From JAKEGK01 sp050116575 (GTDB taxonomy: Bacteria; Pseudomonadota; Gammaproteobacteria; SZUA-152), in the NCBI GenBank assembly GCA_050116575.1, contig JASFOJ010000012.1:1-56851 (forward strand): a stretch of 56,851 nt of DNA, in the 5' to 3' direction. Shown piece after piece: positions 8,188 through 17,136 of the stretch (positions are counted from its first letter, which is position 1; each line of letters opens with the position of its first letter). The position numbers and the translations under genes were made by a program. Below the pieces are notes generated by a model, which was not told the origin of the DNA, did no database searches, and saw only the letters and a list, made by a program, of their open reading frames with translations.

Positions 8188-10587
8188 TCAGCGCTGGCGT
8201 TTTTTCTTGCGTTTTTGCTGCTTGGCGGTTTTCGACGTACCGGCAGTCTTGCTGCGTCTTTTGGATTTAGACTTTTTGGTTTTAACAGTTTTTTTGGCGG
8301 CGCTCTTTTTGACAGCTGCTTTTTTCTTTTTGGAGCCTTTTTTCTTTTTAGCAGCCGGTTGTTTTCGGCTGGGCGCCCGTTTCGTAGTGCGGGCTTTGCG
8401 CGCGCCCTTCTCTGCGGTTTTGCCAACTAGATCAAAATCAATGCGCTTTTCATCCAAATCCACCCGCACAACGCGGACAGTGACCTTATCCGCCAACCGA
8501 TAGACTTCACGGGTACGCTCGCCAATCAGGCAATGTTTAACGGGATCAAAATGATAATAGTCATTGCTTAATGACGTGACATGGGCCAAGCCTTCGACAT
8601 AAATACCTTTGAGCTCCACAAACAGCCCGAAGCTGGTAACACCGGAAATGATGCCTTCAAAGGTCTCGCCCACTTTATCCATCATGTATTCGCACTTGAG
8701 CCAGCTTTCCACGTCGCGGGTGGCATCCTCAGCGCGGCGGTCGGTCATGGAGCATTGTTCGCCGAACCGGGTCATGTCTTCCATGTTATAGCGAAAATCG
8801 TGCAGGCTTTTGTTTTTCAACAGGTGGCGGATACCGCGATGCACGAGTAAATCCGGATAACGCCGAATGGGTGACGTAAAGTGGGTATACATGGCCAACG
8901 CCAACCCAAAGTGACCGACGTTTTCCGGTGTGTACATGGCCTGCTTAAGACTGCGTAACATCACCGTTTGTATCAAATGGGCATCGGGCCGGTCACCCAC
9001 CTGCCGAAGTAATTGAGCAAAATCCCTGGCTTCCGGTTGCGCGCCGCCTTCAAGTTTCAATCCCAGCGTTTTTAAAAATTCACGCAGATCGCTGAGCTTG
9101 TCGGCATTGGGTAATTCGTGCACCCGGTACAGGGCGGGCATTTCATGCTTGGATAGAAATTTGGCGGCGCAAACGTTTGCCGCAATCATGCACTCTTCGA
9201 TCAGCCGGTGGGCGTCATTGCGTATCAATGGCACGATACTTTCGATTTTTTTATTGGGCCCGAACTCGATGACCGTTTCCGTGGTTTCGAATTCTATAGC
9301 ACCACGCTTACGCCGCTGCTTACTGAACGCGCCATACAACTGGTGCAGGTTCTCCAGGTGGGGGACCAGTTGTTCAAAGCGTTTGCGCACCACGACATCA
9401 CCGTTCAACAGGGCCGCCACATCATCGTAGATCATACGGGCGTGGGACTTCATCACCGCGTCATAAAAACCATAGGATTTAATCGTACCGCTACTGCTGA
9501 CCTGCATGTCACACACCATACATAACCGATCGACGCCGGGGTTGATCGAGCACAGACCATTGGATAGCAATTCCGGCAGCATAGGAATCACCCGCCCCGG
9601 AAAATAAACCGAGTTGCCCCGTTCCTGCGCGGACACATCCAGCGCCGTTTCAGGCTTCACATAATGCGACACGTCGGCAATAGCCACCAGCAAACGCCAG
9701 CCATTGGCGCTGGGTTCACAATACACGGCGTCGTCAAAATCCCTGGCATCGGCGCCGTCGATGGTGACCAACGGCAAATGACGAATATCTTCGCGCCCTT
9801 CGATATCCGCCGCACTGACTTCTTCTGAGTATCCCTTTATTTCGGACTCGACACCCTCGGGCCACTGGTGGGGAATTTCATGAGCACGAATCGCAACATC
9901 GATTTCCATACCGGGCGCCATGTGTTCACCCAGTACTTCGACAATACGTCCCAGGGGCTGACGCCGTTTGGTGGGTTGCTCCACCAATTCCACCACGACA
10001 ATCTGGCCTTCCTGCGCGTTACCCTGGAATTCGGGCGGCACGGCGATGTCGTGGGTGATGCGCTTGTTATCGGGATTGACAAAACCGATGCCTTTATTGC
10101 GAAAAAAGCGTCCCACGACCGAATGGGTATTGCGCTGTAAAATATCGACAATAGCGCCTTCGCGGCGGCCGCGCCGGTCAATGCCAGAGACCCGGGCGAC
10201 CACCCGGTCGCCGTGAATCACCGCCCTCATCTGGCGGGCGGACAGAAACAAATCGTCGCTTTTATCGTCCGGGATTAAAAATCCGTAACCGTCGGGATGT
10301 GCCGTCACAATGCCACGCACCAGGTCCATTTTGTTCACCAGCCCGTAACCGTCGCGCCGGTTGCGGATCAGCTGGCCATCGCGCTCCATGGCGTTCAGAC
10401 GCCGCGTCAGCGCCTCGCGATCCCGTTCATCCTCAATTTCCAGCAGTTGCGCCAGTTGCTGCCAGGTCCGCGGTCCATCCTGGTCCGCCAATAACTCCAT
10501 AATGTATTCGCGGCTGGCAATGGGATGTTCGTATTTTCGCGCTTCGCGCTCAGCAAAGGCGTCATTTTTCTTTTTGTGTTTTGACAT
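8188..10587 (-). CDS. rnr: Ribonuclease R
   Basis: 3'-5' exoribonuclease of the RNase II/RNB family that degrades structured RNA and matures or recycles rRNA. It has 799 residues. The order is an N-terminal winged-helix region (about 20-85), cold-shock domains (about 90-235), the RNB catalytic domain with D277, D283, D285 and D286 in DGADARDFDDAV, and an S1 domain (about 640-720, GIISGVTSFGLFVEL). A Lys/Arg/Ala-rich basic tail of about 75 residues follows. Such tails occur in RNase R and contact rRNA or regulate stability. The gene is upstream of rlmB and next to tRNA-Leu. The nsrR gene that precedes rnr in enterobacteria is absent. Confidence 0.97.
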   Translation of the reverse strand: MSKHKKKNDAFAEREARKYEHPIASREYIMELLADQDGPRTWQQLAQLLEIEDERDREALTRRLNAMERDGQLIRNRRDGYGLVNKMDLVRGIVTAHPDGYGFLIPDDKSDDLFLSARQMRAVIHGDRVVARVSGIDRRGRREGAIVDILQRNTHSVVGRFFRNKGIGFVNPDNKRITHDIAVPPEFQGNAQEGQIVVVELVEQPTKRRQPLGRIVEVLGEHMAPGMEIDVAIRAHEIPHQWPEGVESEIKGYSEEVSAADIEGREDIRHLPLVTIDGADARDFDDAVYCEPSANGWRLLVAIADVSHYVKPETALDVSAQERGNSVYFPGRVIPMLPELLSNGLCSINPGVDRLCMVCDMQVSSSGTIKSYGFYDAVMKSHARMIYDDVAALLNGDVVVRKRFEQLVPHLENLHQLYGAFSKQRRKRGAIEFETTETVIEFGPNKKIESIVPLIRNDAHRLIEECMIAANVCAAKFLSKHEMPALYRVHELPNADKLSDLREFLKTLGLKLEGGAQPEARDFAQLLRQVGDRPDAHLIQTVMLRSLKQAMYTPENVGHFGLALAMYTHFTSPIRRYPDLLVHRGIRHLLKNKSLHDFRYNMEDMTRFGEQCSMTDRRAEDATRDVESWLKCEYMMDKVGETFEGIISGVTSFGLFVELKGIYVEGLAHVTSLSNDYYHFDPVKHCLIGERTREVYRLADKVTVRVVRVDLDEKRIDFDLVGKTAEKGARKARTTKRAPSRKQPAAKKKKGSKKKKAAVKKSAAKKTVKTKKSKSKRRSKTAGTSKTAKQQKRKKKRQR

Positions 10588-10888
10588 TTGGTTTGAGATG
10601 ATCCGTTGTTTGATAATTGCCGTACCCGACAGGGTTCGCGGAAGATACCATAGTCCGTGTTTCCGCCGGTTTTTATGAGTTGAGCACTAAATAACCGTCA
10701 TATTTATTGACAGGATGGCGATCGATGGGTAAAGTTGCCGCCGATTATACAAACTCATCGTAGTCGCTGATAGTCAAATCTTAAAGCCGGTTTGCACCTG
10801 CCAGATGTCATTTTAGGCGTATTATTGACAGGCGGCTTTAATTCAGTTCTTTAGCTTTAGTGAGATAATAGCCCATTCGCGGGCAAAT
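10588..10888. other. Divergent intergenic region between rnr and tRNA-Leu
   Basis: About 300 bp separate the two oppositely directed genes, so both promoters should be here. TTGACA occurs at 10825-10830 on plus but has no good -10 at 17 bp. The extended -10 listed for the tRNA is the best element I can see. No gene. Confidence 0.5.
10862..10869 (+). promoter_or_regulatory. Candidate extended -10 for tRNA-Leu
   Basis: TGA-GATAAT (extended -10 type) ends 19 bases before the mature tRNA 5' end. It is followed by a GC-rich discriminator (GCCCATTCGCGGGC), as expected for a stringently controlled tRNA promoter. No clear -35 box is present. Confidence 0.45.
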
Positions 10889-10975
10889 GCCGAGGTGGCG
10901 AAATTGGTAGACGCGCTAGCTTCAGGTGCTAGTGGGGGAAACCCCGTGGAGGTTCAAGTCCTCTCCTCGGCACCA
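10889..10975 (+). tRNA. tRNA-Leu (anticodon CAG)
   Basis: An 87-base class II tRNA. The acceptor stem GCCGAGG pairs with CCTCGGC. The anticodon stem GCTAGC-loop-GCTAGT carries TTCAGGT, giving anticodon CAG. The long variable arm is GGGGGAAACCCC, and the T arm includes GGTTCAAGTCC. The 3' CCA is encoded. The position beside rnr is conserved in Pseudomonas-like genomes. The accessory gene block begins just beyond its 3' end. Confidence 0.97.
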
Positions 10976-11576
10976 AACTCACAAGTTCAGGTTCTTGAAA
11001 ACCGATGTAGCCCATACAAGCATTTATTAGTAAGTGCGTTTCCTCCAAACCTGGCATTTCACTCATATTGACCTTCATTTTCGACCATGGCCGCAAAAAC
11101 GGGACCCGAATCCAGCCGTAGGTGAGCCGAGTTGTTGAACCTTATTTAACGAACAAGAGAAAGTTCGTACCGCTCAATTCTTCAGTTGATCCGTTGACGT
11201 TAGCACCGTTAGCGACATTGCTACTTAAGCAAGTTCTGATTTAGTAGTATTTGGCAACTGTAGAGCTTATACCCGCATGGGTAAAAACCTTAGTCTCGTG
11301 AAATCACGCCTATATCGTAAAGCCCTTCGAAGCGATTACCTACAATTGCAATCAGAAACATAAGCAATACGTGCAGTCCATGCTTAATGCACAAATGACA
11401 CGCAATCATACTTTCCTGTACGCTTGCCCCGCAATCCAGGCTCCAACATCAACTTTAGTGTTGATCCGCATCAAAACCCTTTACTCAAAAATCTTATATA
11501 AAGAGGATATTCTACGCAGCTACAATTTCCACTGGGTTTTACCAGCGCACTTATGTGTTTGAGTGCTTAGTCAACC
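10976..11576. other. Non-coding stretch at the tRNA-proximal edge of the accessory block
   Basis: About 600 bp without a supportable gene. A 63-codon plus frame at 11371-11562 has no ribosome-binding site and no recognisable features. I looked for an integrase remnant or a duplicated tRNA 3' end and saw neither. Confidence 0.5.
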
Positions 11577-12146
11577 GTGGGCACGGTGATGAATGGTTAT
11601 ACAAATAAAAAACGATCCCTTCATATCGTTATTGCGACACTGACCTTCATCCTTGGTGTGTTGGTTTATGTGCTTGACCGTAATCCCCAACAAATCTATT
11701 TCCTGACGGGATTCCTCAACCACCCGTTAACAGATGGCTCAGTTTTCGGTGCGATTGGCTCATCACTCCCGTCTTTCACACATGTTTATGCGTTTATTTT
11801 ATTCACGGCGGCGTTGTTACCGCCAGGACGAAAAGCATATCTAGGCGCCACGTTAGCCTGGTTGGCCACAGACAGCGCCTTTGAAATTGCACAGCATCCC
11901 GCCATCGCACCGATAGCCGCCTCGGCCGTACCTGACTGGTTTGCCGGTATTCCCGTGCTTGAAAATACCCGGAACTATTTACTCCATAGCACATTTGATT
12001 ACTCTGACCTTGCCGCCATCGCAATGGGTGCAATAGCCGCCGCAGTCACCATACTAATAACAACGCGGCAAAAGGGCACAACGACTGACCCCACGACAAA
12101 CGTCGATAGTGGCGAAGTAACCTTATTCACCTCAACGAATCAATGA
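11577..12146 (+). CDS. Small multi-spanning membrane protein, function unknown
   Basis: Up to 189 residues with about four hydrophobic segments: IVIATLTFILGVLVYVL, FTHVYAFILFTAALL, YLGATLAWLATDSAFEI and LAAIAMGAIAAAVTILI. The ATDSAFEIAQHP segment after the third resembles the acidic motif of VanZ-like proteins, but the likeness is weak and I do not assign the family. The C-terminal 25 residues are polar and Thr-rich. The frame opens at GTG 11577, but the ATG at 11589 (MNGYTNKKRS) is the more likely start. Neither has a clear ribosome-binding site. It is followed after 13 bp by the large secreted protein on the same strand, suggesting one transcript. Confidence 0.7.
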   Translation: MGTVMNGYTNKKRSLHIVIATLTFILGVLVYVLDRNPQQIYFLTGFLNHPLTDGSVFGAIGSSLPSFTHVYAFILFTAALLPPGRKAYLGATLAWLATDSAFEIAQHPAIAPIAASAVPDWFAGIPVLENTRNYLLHSTFDYSDLAAIAMGAIAAAVTILITTRQKGTTTDPTTNVDSGEVTLFTSTNQ

Positions 12147-12159
12147 TTACAACAGGAGG

Positions 12160-14784
12160 TTGCCATGCACACGCGCCAAATCCGAACATTTGCAAAAACC
12201 CTTGGACTGCTTGACGTTCGCAATCGGATTGGCGTCAATCATCGCCACGGGCGGTGGTGGCTCAGACGGCGGCGTCCAGCCCAAACCTTCCGGCAACACC
12301 GTCAGCGGCACTGCTGCCAAGGGTCCCATTGATGGGGGAACCGCCAGTGCCTATGCTCTTAACAGCGACGGCACCAAGGGCAGCTTCCTCGATTCGGCGA
12401 CCACCAACGGTGACGGCACCTTTTCCATTGATCTTGGGAATTATAATGGCGCCGTTATTATTGAAGTGACTGGCGGCACCTACACCGATGAAGCGACAAA
12501 TGCGCCAGTCGATATGAATACCAACGGCCTTATGTTGCGTACTGCTTTAACCAATGTTTCCGGCAACGTCACAGCCCAGGTTACACCACTAACAGAGATC
12601 GCGTTCCAAGTCGCGGAGGCTTCAAGCGGCGGTCTATCTGACAGCAATAATATTGATTCTGCCAATGCCCTGGTCTCCAACCTGATAGGCGGAGCGGACA
12701 TTCTCACCACGGTTCCGACAGACGTGCTTTGCAGTGGCGCCGATCTGGAGAGCCTTGCCGAACAAAAGTATGGTCTGGCGCTGGCTTCCATATCGCAATT
12801 GGCTCAGAACAGGGGAATAAATATAAGCACTGCTATCAATGATATTGCCACCGATCTTACCGACAACAAGATGCTGGATACAACGGGCAGTCTCGTTGAA
12901 AACCTGCTCAAGGCGCTGACAGATTTCGCGGGCGGGACCAACAACCAGGCCAGCCCGCAAAGCGTTGAACAATTAACTGCATTGATCACGACTTATACCA
13001 ATAGCACCGTACCGGATCAGGCATTTACCATGAACGACCTCGCCGGAACCTGGAATGTGGTTGGCCTCGCCACGCCCACAGTAGTCGGTACCGACAACTA
13101 TATTGTAAATGCTGGTTTTATCACGTTGCAAAATACGGGCGCCTTTACCGACACATGCCTGTTCACATCGGAAGGCGCTTGTGACACACCGTACAGTGGC
13201 AGTGGATTAACCATTGACACCACTGGATACATACCCGCCCTGAATCCCGGACCCAGTGAAAAAGATTATAGTTACATGTCGCTGGGAAAAAGCCTTGTGG
13301 CCGATTTGTCCGTGGATGAGGCAGACCAACTGCAACGCTTGTCTTTTGCTGTAAAACGCGCGGCGTCTTATTCGCTGGCTGACCTGGAAGGATCCTGGGT
13401 ATCCATGGTGTTGCGCTCTCCCGTTGCCGGCGGTTCCGCCAATGATCATGCCTTCGCTATTGACTCTGTCGACATCGCGGCGGACGGCTCGGCAACATCG
13501 AGCTGCATTGCAAACAGTGGTGGTTGCGGCTTGCCAACCACACTCAGCGGCATAACCATTGACAACGAGGGATTCATTACCGCACCGAACCCCGACCCTG
13601 GCTCCACCGTCACCGAAATTCTTGCGTTATCGGCTGATAAGAATGTCCTGGCGGAAATCTCCAAATCCTTTGCCGATCAGCAAATTTTCATTGCATTGCG
13701 CAAGGCCAACGACTACAGCATGACGGAATTGGCAGGCACCTGGGTACGGCTGGCCTTCAAAACCCCGTTGGATGCGGATCACAGTTCCATTGCCAACGGA
13801 GACTACGGTTTTGATGTCGGTACCTTGATTCTTAATAGCGACGGCAACTTTAATTATACCTGCATTGATACCAGTGACAGCGATCCTTGCGGTACAGCTT
13901 CCGGCACCATTCCCGGCGTCGGCGTCTGCAATATTACCGATCCACTGCAACCGGGTGAGTCCGAATGCGGAGTGGTGTCCGCGGGCAAGGATGTCATCGT
14001 CAATATGATTGTTGACCGAGATAACGAGACGCAAGAGCTGTCCATTCTCCTGAGGCGTGGCGACTTAAAATCAGTTGGCACCACGTACAACTTCGCCGAC
14101 TATATGCCTGATGCCGCCCAGGTCGGCTGCACGTCCACATACCAGATCACCGAGGGAACCAATGCCGGCGACCAGTTCACCAACAATGTCGTCGGCACAA
14201 CAACGGTACCTTATACGTCGGGCTCAGTTCCGGGTATCACGAATGAACGCAGAGATAACGCCAATAGCCTGTTGGACACTTACATTACTTCCAACGACGG
14301 CACAACCGTGCGCTTTCTGGGGTATAACGGCTATTACCTTGCCAAGGACTGCGACTTGAGCGCGCCGTCTCCACGGTGGTCCCTGGGCGACATGTACGAT
14401 GGCATGATCATTGACCAAACAGCAGTGGCACATCAAGTCAATGCCAGCAATCTCAGTGAGTGCATATCGGAGCCCGGCGACCAAAAATTGTTGATAAAAG
14501 TCCAGAACGTCACCATCGACACCGGAACTGATGTCGTGACGTATCCCAACGCCATTGCTATGTATACCCTCGATACCAATTATCCATTTACACCTTTAAA
14601 CTACGACACCCAAGCCGCGGCTTATAACATCACCTTACCCACGACTTTCGAGACCGGTGGTGTATCCGTTACCGACTTTAACGTCTATGCCAACGGTATC
14701 GGCGAAATCATCGGCGCTGGCGTGGACGCCGCCACTGGTACAGTAAACGACCCGTATGAATTGGTTGCACAGACATGCCCTTAA
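12160..14784 (+). CDS. Large secreted repeat protein; apparent frameshift in the signal region
   Basis: An open frame of 874 residues if begun at TTG 12160. The hydrophobic export segment LTFAIGLASIIATGGGG (about 18-34) is followed by a small Gly/Ser linker. A carboxypeptidase-regulatory-like beta domain (about 46-110, GTAAKGPIDGGTASAYALNSDG) and a helical region (about 135-285) follow. Then come three tandem repeats of about 112 residues at 289-401, 403-516 and 518-637, each opening with a D/E-L-x-G-(T/S)-W pattern and closing in an I/L-S-F/I-A-V/L-K/R-R type strand. A unique C-terminal domain has several Cys. The perfect AGGAGG at 12154-12159 abuts the TTG but is ideally spaced for the ATG at 12165, which lies in another frame (MHTRQIRTFAKTLGLL). 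A one-base shift near 12207-12216 would join that to the export segment. No lipobox Cys is present. Function unknown. Confidence 0.75.
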   Translation: MPCTRAKSEHLQKPLDCLTFAIGLASIIATGGGGSDGGVQPKPSGNTVSGTAAKGPIDGGTASAYALNSDGTKGSFLDSATTNGDGTFSIDLGNYNGAVIIEVTGGTYTDEATNAPVDMNTNGLMLRTALTNVSGNVTAQVTPLTEIAFQVAEASSGGLSDSNNIDSANALVSNLIGGADILTTVPTDVLCSGADLESLAEQKYGLALASISQLAQNRGINISTAINDIATDLTDNKMLDTTGSLVENLLKALTDFAGGTNNQASPQSVEQLTALITTYTNSTVPDQAFTMNDLAGTWNVVGLATPTVVGTDNYIVNAGFITLQNTGAFTDTCLFTSEGACDTPYSGSGLTIDTTGYIPALNPGPSEKDYSYMSLGKSLVADLSVDEADQLQRLSFAVKRAASYSLADLEGSWVSMVLRSPVAGGSANDHAFAIDSVDIAADGSATSSCIANSGGCGLPTTLSGITIDNEGFITAPNPDPGSTVTEILALSADKNVLAEISKSFADQQIFIALRKANDYSMTELAGTWVRLAFKTPLDADHSSIANGDYGFDVGTLILNSDGNFNYTCIDTSDSDPCGTASGTIPGVGVCNITDPLQPGESECGVVSAGKDVIVNMIVDRDNETQELSILLRRGDLKSVGTTYNFADYMPDAAQVGCTSTYQITEGTNAGDQFTNNVVGTTTVPYTSGSVPGITNERRDNANSLLDTYITSNDGTTVRFLGYNGYYLAKDCDLSAPSPRWSLGDMYDGMIIDQTAVAHQVNASNLSECISEPGDQKLLIKVQNVTIDTGTDVVTYPNAIAMYTLDTNYPFTPLNYDTQAAAYNITLPTTFETGGVSVTDFNVYANGIGEIIGAGVDAATGTVNDPYELVAQTCP

Positions 14785-14797
14785 CCAGGGTCATGTC

Positions 14798-14841
14798 GCG
14801 GCGGCCTGCCCTTCACCGACCTCGGATTGGGCAGTCGCCGC
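14798..14841 (+). terminator. Hairpin after the large secreted protein gene
   Basis: A two-part stem, GCGGCG/CGCCGC and TGCCC/GGGCA, starts 14 bases after the stop codon. There is no T-run, so it is a possible Rho-type or 3'-stabilising structure only. Confidence 0.35.
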
Positions 14842-14908
14842 CAATGAATCTGTTGCGCGCTGAGATTAAACCAGGTCCAGGTACAATCAGGCTCGGGTTG
14901 ACTATCGC

Positions 14909-14923
14909 GACGGTCTGACCGTC
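14909..14923. promoter_or_regulatory. 15-bp palindrome between convergent genes
   Basis: GACGGTC-T-GACCGTC is a perfect 7-bp inverted repeat around one base, located between two convergent genes. It could be an operator or part of a terminator. The function is unknown. Confidence 0.3.
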
Positions 14924-14980
14924 AGATAAAGAGTAAGAATGCATTGACTGCTGCGTATCCGCGCCTATATTTTTATCAGC

Positions 14981-16294
14981 CTAAAGAAACAGCCATTCCA
15001 TTCCCACCGTGTAAGCATTTCGTTGGTAGGTATACCGATCCCAGTTTGAACGATTATCGGTGTGCTCGATACCCAGTTGCAGCGTGGCATGCGGGGTAAC
15101 AATATACCCCAGCGTAACCGCTACCTTGAACTGGTTCTCGATACGCCGTTTCACTTCACCGCCAATGCGGTTGGGGTCGGCGTATTCACTATGGCGGTAG
15201 CGCAGACTGGTTTCGAGACGCCAGGCCGGGTTTGATAAATACCGGTACTTCAGATGGAGGATTTGGCGAGTGGGCGAATAACTGTAGAAATCACTACCCA
15301 CAACACGGTCATGGAGGTCGTATTGTTCATATTGACCGGTCAGGTAAAAGATTCCTGTCCCGGAACTGTGCTTGAGCCGGAGGCGTCCTTTAATGCCCTG
15401 CCCCGCCGCGTAATCCACCTCCGGCGTGGCCGCCTTGGCGGATTCGTAATCGAGCCATCCGCCGATCGTCATCGCCGCGCTAATACGGTAGCGTAGTTCA
15501 ACGTCAGCGTTTATCGCCCTGGTATATGGATCGCCCGCCACGTAACTGGGCGTAACACCCAAATCGCTTTTCAGCTTCCATTGCGTTTGATTTTTGTAGT
15601 AACCCAGTTGCACCGTCGCCACAGACACCTCGGTATCCTGGGATTCCCGGTTTTGCAGCGAATAGCCATTAACATTTACATTAAATCCATCGGTACTGTT
15701 GCCTGACAACCGCGTCAGGGCGTACAGATTCAATTCCAGGAATTGATCACTGTCGCCGATCTGGTCAAGGGTGGCTGAGTAGGCCTTGTCCTCGTAGCCA
15801 ACGCGGGTTGACAAATAAATGACCGTAGCTTCCGGCAATATCGATTCATTAACACTTTCATCCAAGCGCATGCGATGCAGCATTTCCCCGGCCAGCATAC
15901 TGACCTTATGGGAATCACCTTTTTCTTTGGCCTTGGTGAACCACGAGACCGCCTCATCGTTGCGATTCTGTTTAAGCGCAACCAGCCCCAGATTCAAACA
16001 CGCAAGTTGGGAAAATGCCGGATCTTTTAGCGCCTTGCGAAAATGCGTACGCGCCTTGTTATATTGTTTTGTTTTATATAAAGCCGCTCCCCAGGCATGA
16101 TGCAATCTAGCGTTATCGTAGCCTCGGTCGGATGCTTTTTTAAAATAACCGATAGCCTTTTGATATCGTTTTTTAGACAGCGCCTGTTTGCCTTTCTGAT
16201 ACCACTGCAACCCCGGATCGGCATCGACCGCATAAGCTACAGTGACTATACCCAGACAAAAAACCAACAGCAGTAGCAATATGATTTTTTTCAT
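14981..16294 (-). CDS. TPR protein with C-terminal outer-membrane beta-barrel
   Basis: 437 residues from the ATG at 16294 (MKKIILLLLLVFCLGIVTVAYA); an in-frame TTG six bases upstream is less likely. A signal peptide of about 22 residues is followed by three TPR-like repeats (about 28-135, YQKGKQALSKKRYQKAIGYF, then ALYKTKQYNKARTHFRKAL). From about 155 onward there are alternating amphipathic strands with many Tyr and Arg, ending in the barrel-like GMEWLFL. The layout (exported TPRs plus barrel) recalls Slam, PgaA and BcsC-type outer-membrane exporters, but I see no family signature. It may be a porin or channel with a periplasmic partner. It converges on the large secreted-protein gene. Confidence 0.7.
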   Translation of the reverse strand: MKKIILLLLLVFCLGIVTVAYAVDADPGLQWYQKGKQALSKKRYQKAIGYFKKASDRGYDNARLHHAWGAALYKTKQYNKARTHFRKALKDPAFSQLACLNLGLVALKQNRNDEAVSWFTKAKEKGDSHKVSMLAGEMLHRMRLDESVNESILPEATVIYLSTRVGYEDKAYSATLDQIGDSDQFLELNLYALTRLSGNSTDGFNVNVNGYSLQNRESQDTEVSVATVQLGYYKNQTQWKLKSDLGVTPSYVAGDPYTRAINADVELRYRISAAMTIGGWLDYESAKAATPEVDYAAGQGIKGRLRLKHSSGTGIFYLTGQYEQYDLHDRVVGSDFYSYSPTRQILHLKYRYLSNPAWRLETSLRYRHSEYADPNRIGGEVKRRIENQFKVAVTLGYIVTPHATLQLGIEHTDNRSNWDRYTYQRNAYTVGMEWLFL

Positions 16295-16448
16295 AAACAA
16301 CGGTGGTAAACAAGAACCTTCACTGCCATCACTTACAACGTTATGGCATAAATTTTTATTGGAGTATGGATATTAACTTGCAAAAACCATGCGCTTTCCA
16401 ATCTCGCCGATGCTTGTCCAGCAGGATTTACGTTTGAGTCACGCCGAT

Positions 16449-16477
16449 AAAAAGCCCCTTCCCGTCAAGGAAGGGGC
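16449..16477 (-). terminator. Rho-independent terminator of the LEA-like gene
   Basis: A 9-bp perfect stem GCCCCTTCC / GGAAGGGGC (16454-16477) is followed on minus by TTTTT. It lies about 50 bp after the stop of the minus-strand gene at 16525. A strong canonical terminator. Confidence 0.9.
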
Positions 16478-16524
16478 GCAGTGAATAACGACTCATATGG
16501 GTAGAGGTAGAATGTTTGGCTTTA

Positions 16525-17136
16525 TTACGCACCGGGACGCTTGTCAGAGGCATGTTCCGCCGCCCCTGCCGCCGCGTTCCTGGCATTTTCAATGGCACTC
16601 TGGGCTTTTTCAGTAGCGTTTGCCACTGCTTCCTGCGCCCGCTCTGAGGCATTGGCCACGGCTTCCTGTGCCTTGGCGGTGGCATTGGCCACGACCTCCG
16701 CGGCGTCAACGGCATCATTGGCAACGTCCTCGACGGCTTGTGCCGTCATATTTTCCATGTCATCGCCGGCATCCATGTCACCAGAATCAGCCATATCGCC
16801 GCTATCATCGTTCATGTCGCCGGAATCAGCCATGTCACCGCTATCATCGTTCGCGTCACCCATATCATCCCCGGTGTCATCACCCGGTTCACCTTGATGA
16901 GCGGCCCGAACTTCATTAGCGCGCGACAATCCATAACCTTCACGCTGCTGCGCGCGTTCCACCGCTCTGTCCGATGCTGTCTCAGGCAGGCTCAGTTCCC
17001 GCATTGCGGCATCAGGCAGTTCAGCCATGGAATCCACCGCCTGCATAGAGACATCTTCGACATCGGTCGTATCCATAGCATACCCAGCGGACGCTGTACC
17101 AAGGGCAACAGCTGCCACAATCAGTTTTAATTTCAT
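16525..17136 (-). CDS. Secreted acidic protein with 11-residue LEA-like repeats
   Basis: 203 residues from the ATG at 17136, preceded by GGAGGA. The signal peptide MKLKLIVAAVALGTASAGYA is clear. Residues 80-130 are highly acidic and contain a perfect 13-residue duplication, NDDSGDMADSGDM (96-108 and 109-121). Residues 139-193 form five 11-residue repeats of the type ANATAKAQEAV, ANASERAQEAV, ANATEKAQSAI. These are Ala-rich and amphipathic, resembling the 11-mer helices of group 3 LEA proteins and apolipoprotein-like proteins. It probably binds membrane or metal, or acts as a desiccation or stress protectant in the periplasm; this is inference from composition. It is a single-gene transcript with its own terminator. 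Confidence 0.8.
   Translation of the reverse strand: MKLKLIVAAVALGTASAGYAMDTTDVEDVSMQAVDSMAELPDAAMRELSLPETASDRAVERAQQREGYGLSRANEVRAAHQGEPGDDTGDDMGDANDDSGDMADSGDMNDDSGDMADSGDMDAGDDMENMTAQAVEDVANDAVDAAEVVANATAKAQEAVANASERAQEAVANATEKAQSAIENARNAAAGAAEHASDKRPGA

Noticed and set aside
10951..10975. Possible attachment site at the tRNA-Leu 3' end
   Set aside because: No duplicated copy of the tRNA 3' sequence seen near 21 kb and no integrase in the block.
11371..11562. 63-codon plus frame near tRNA-Leu
   Set aside because: No ribosome-binding site and no composition typical of a gene; likely chance.
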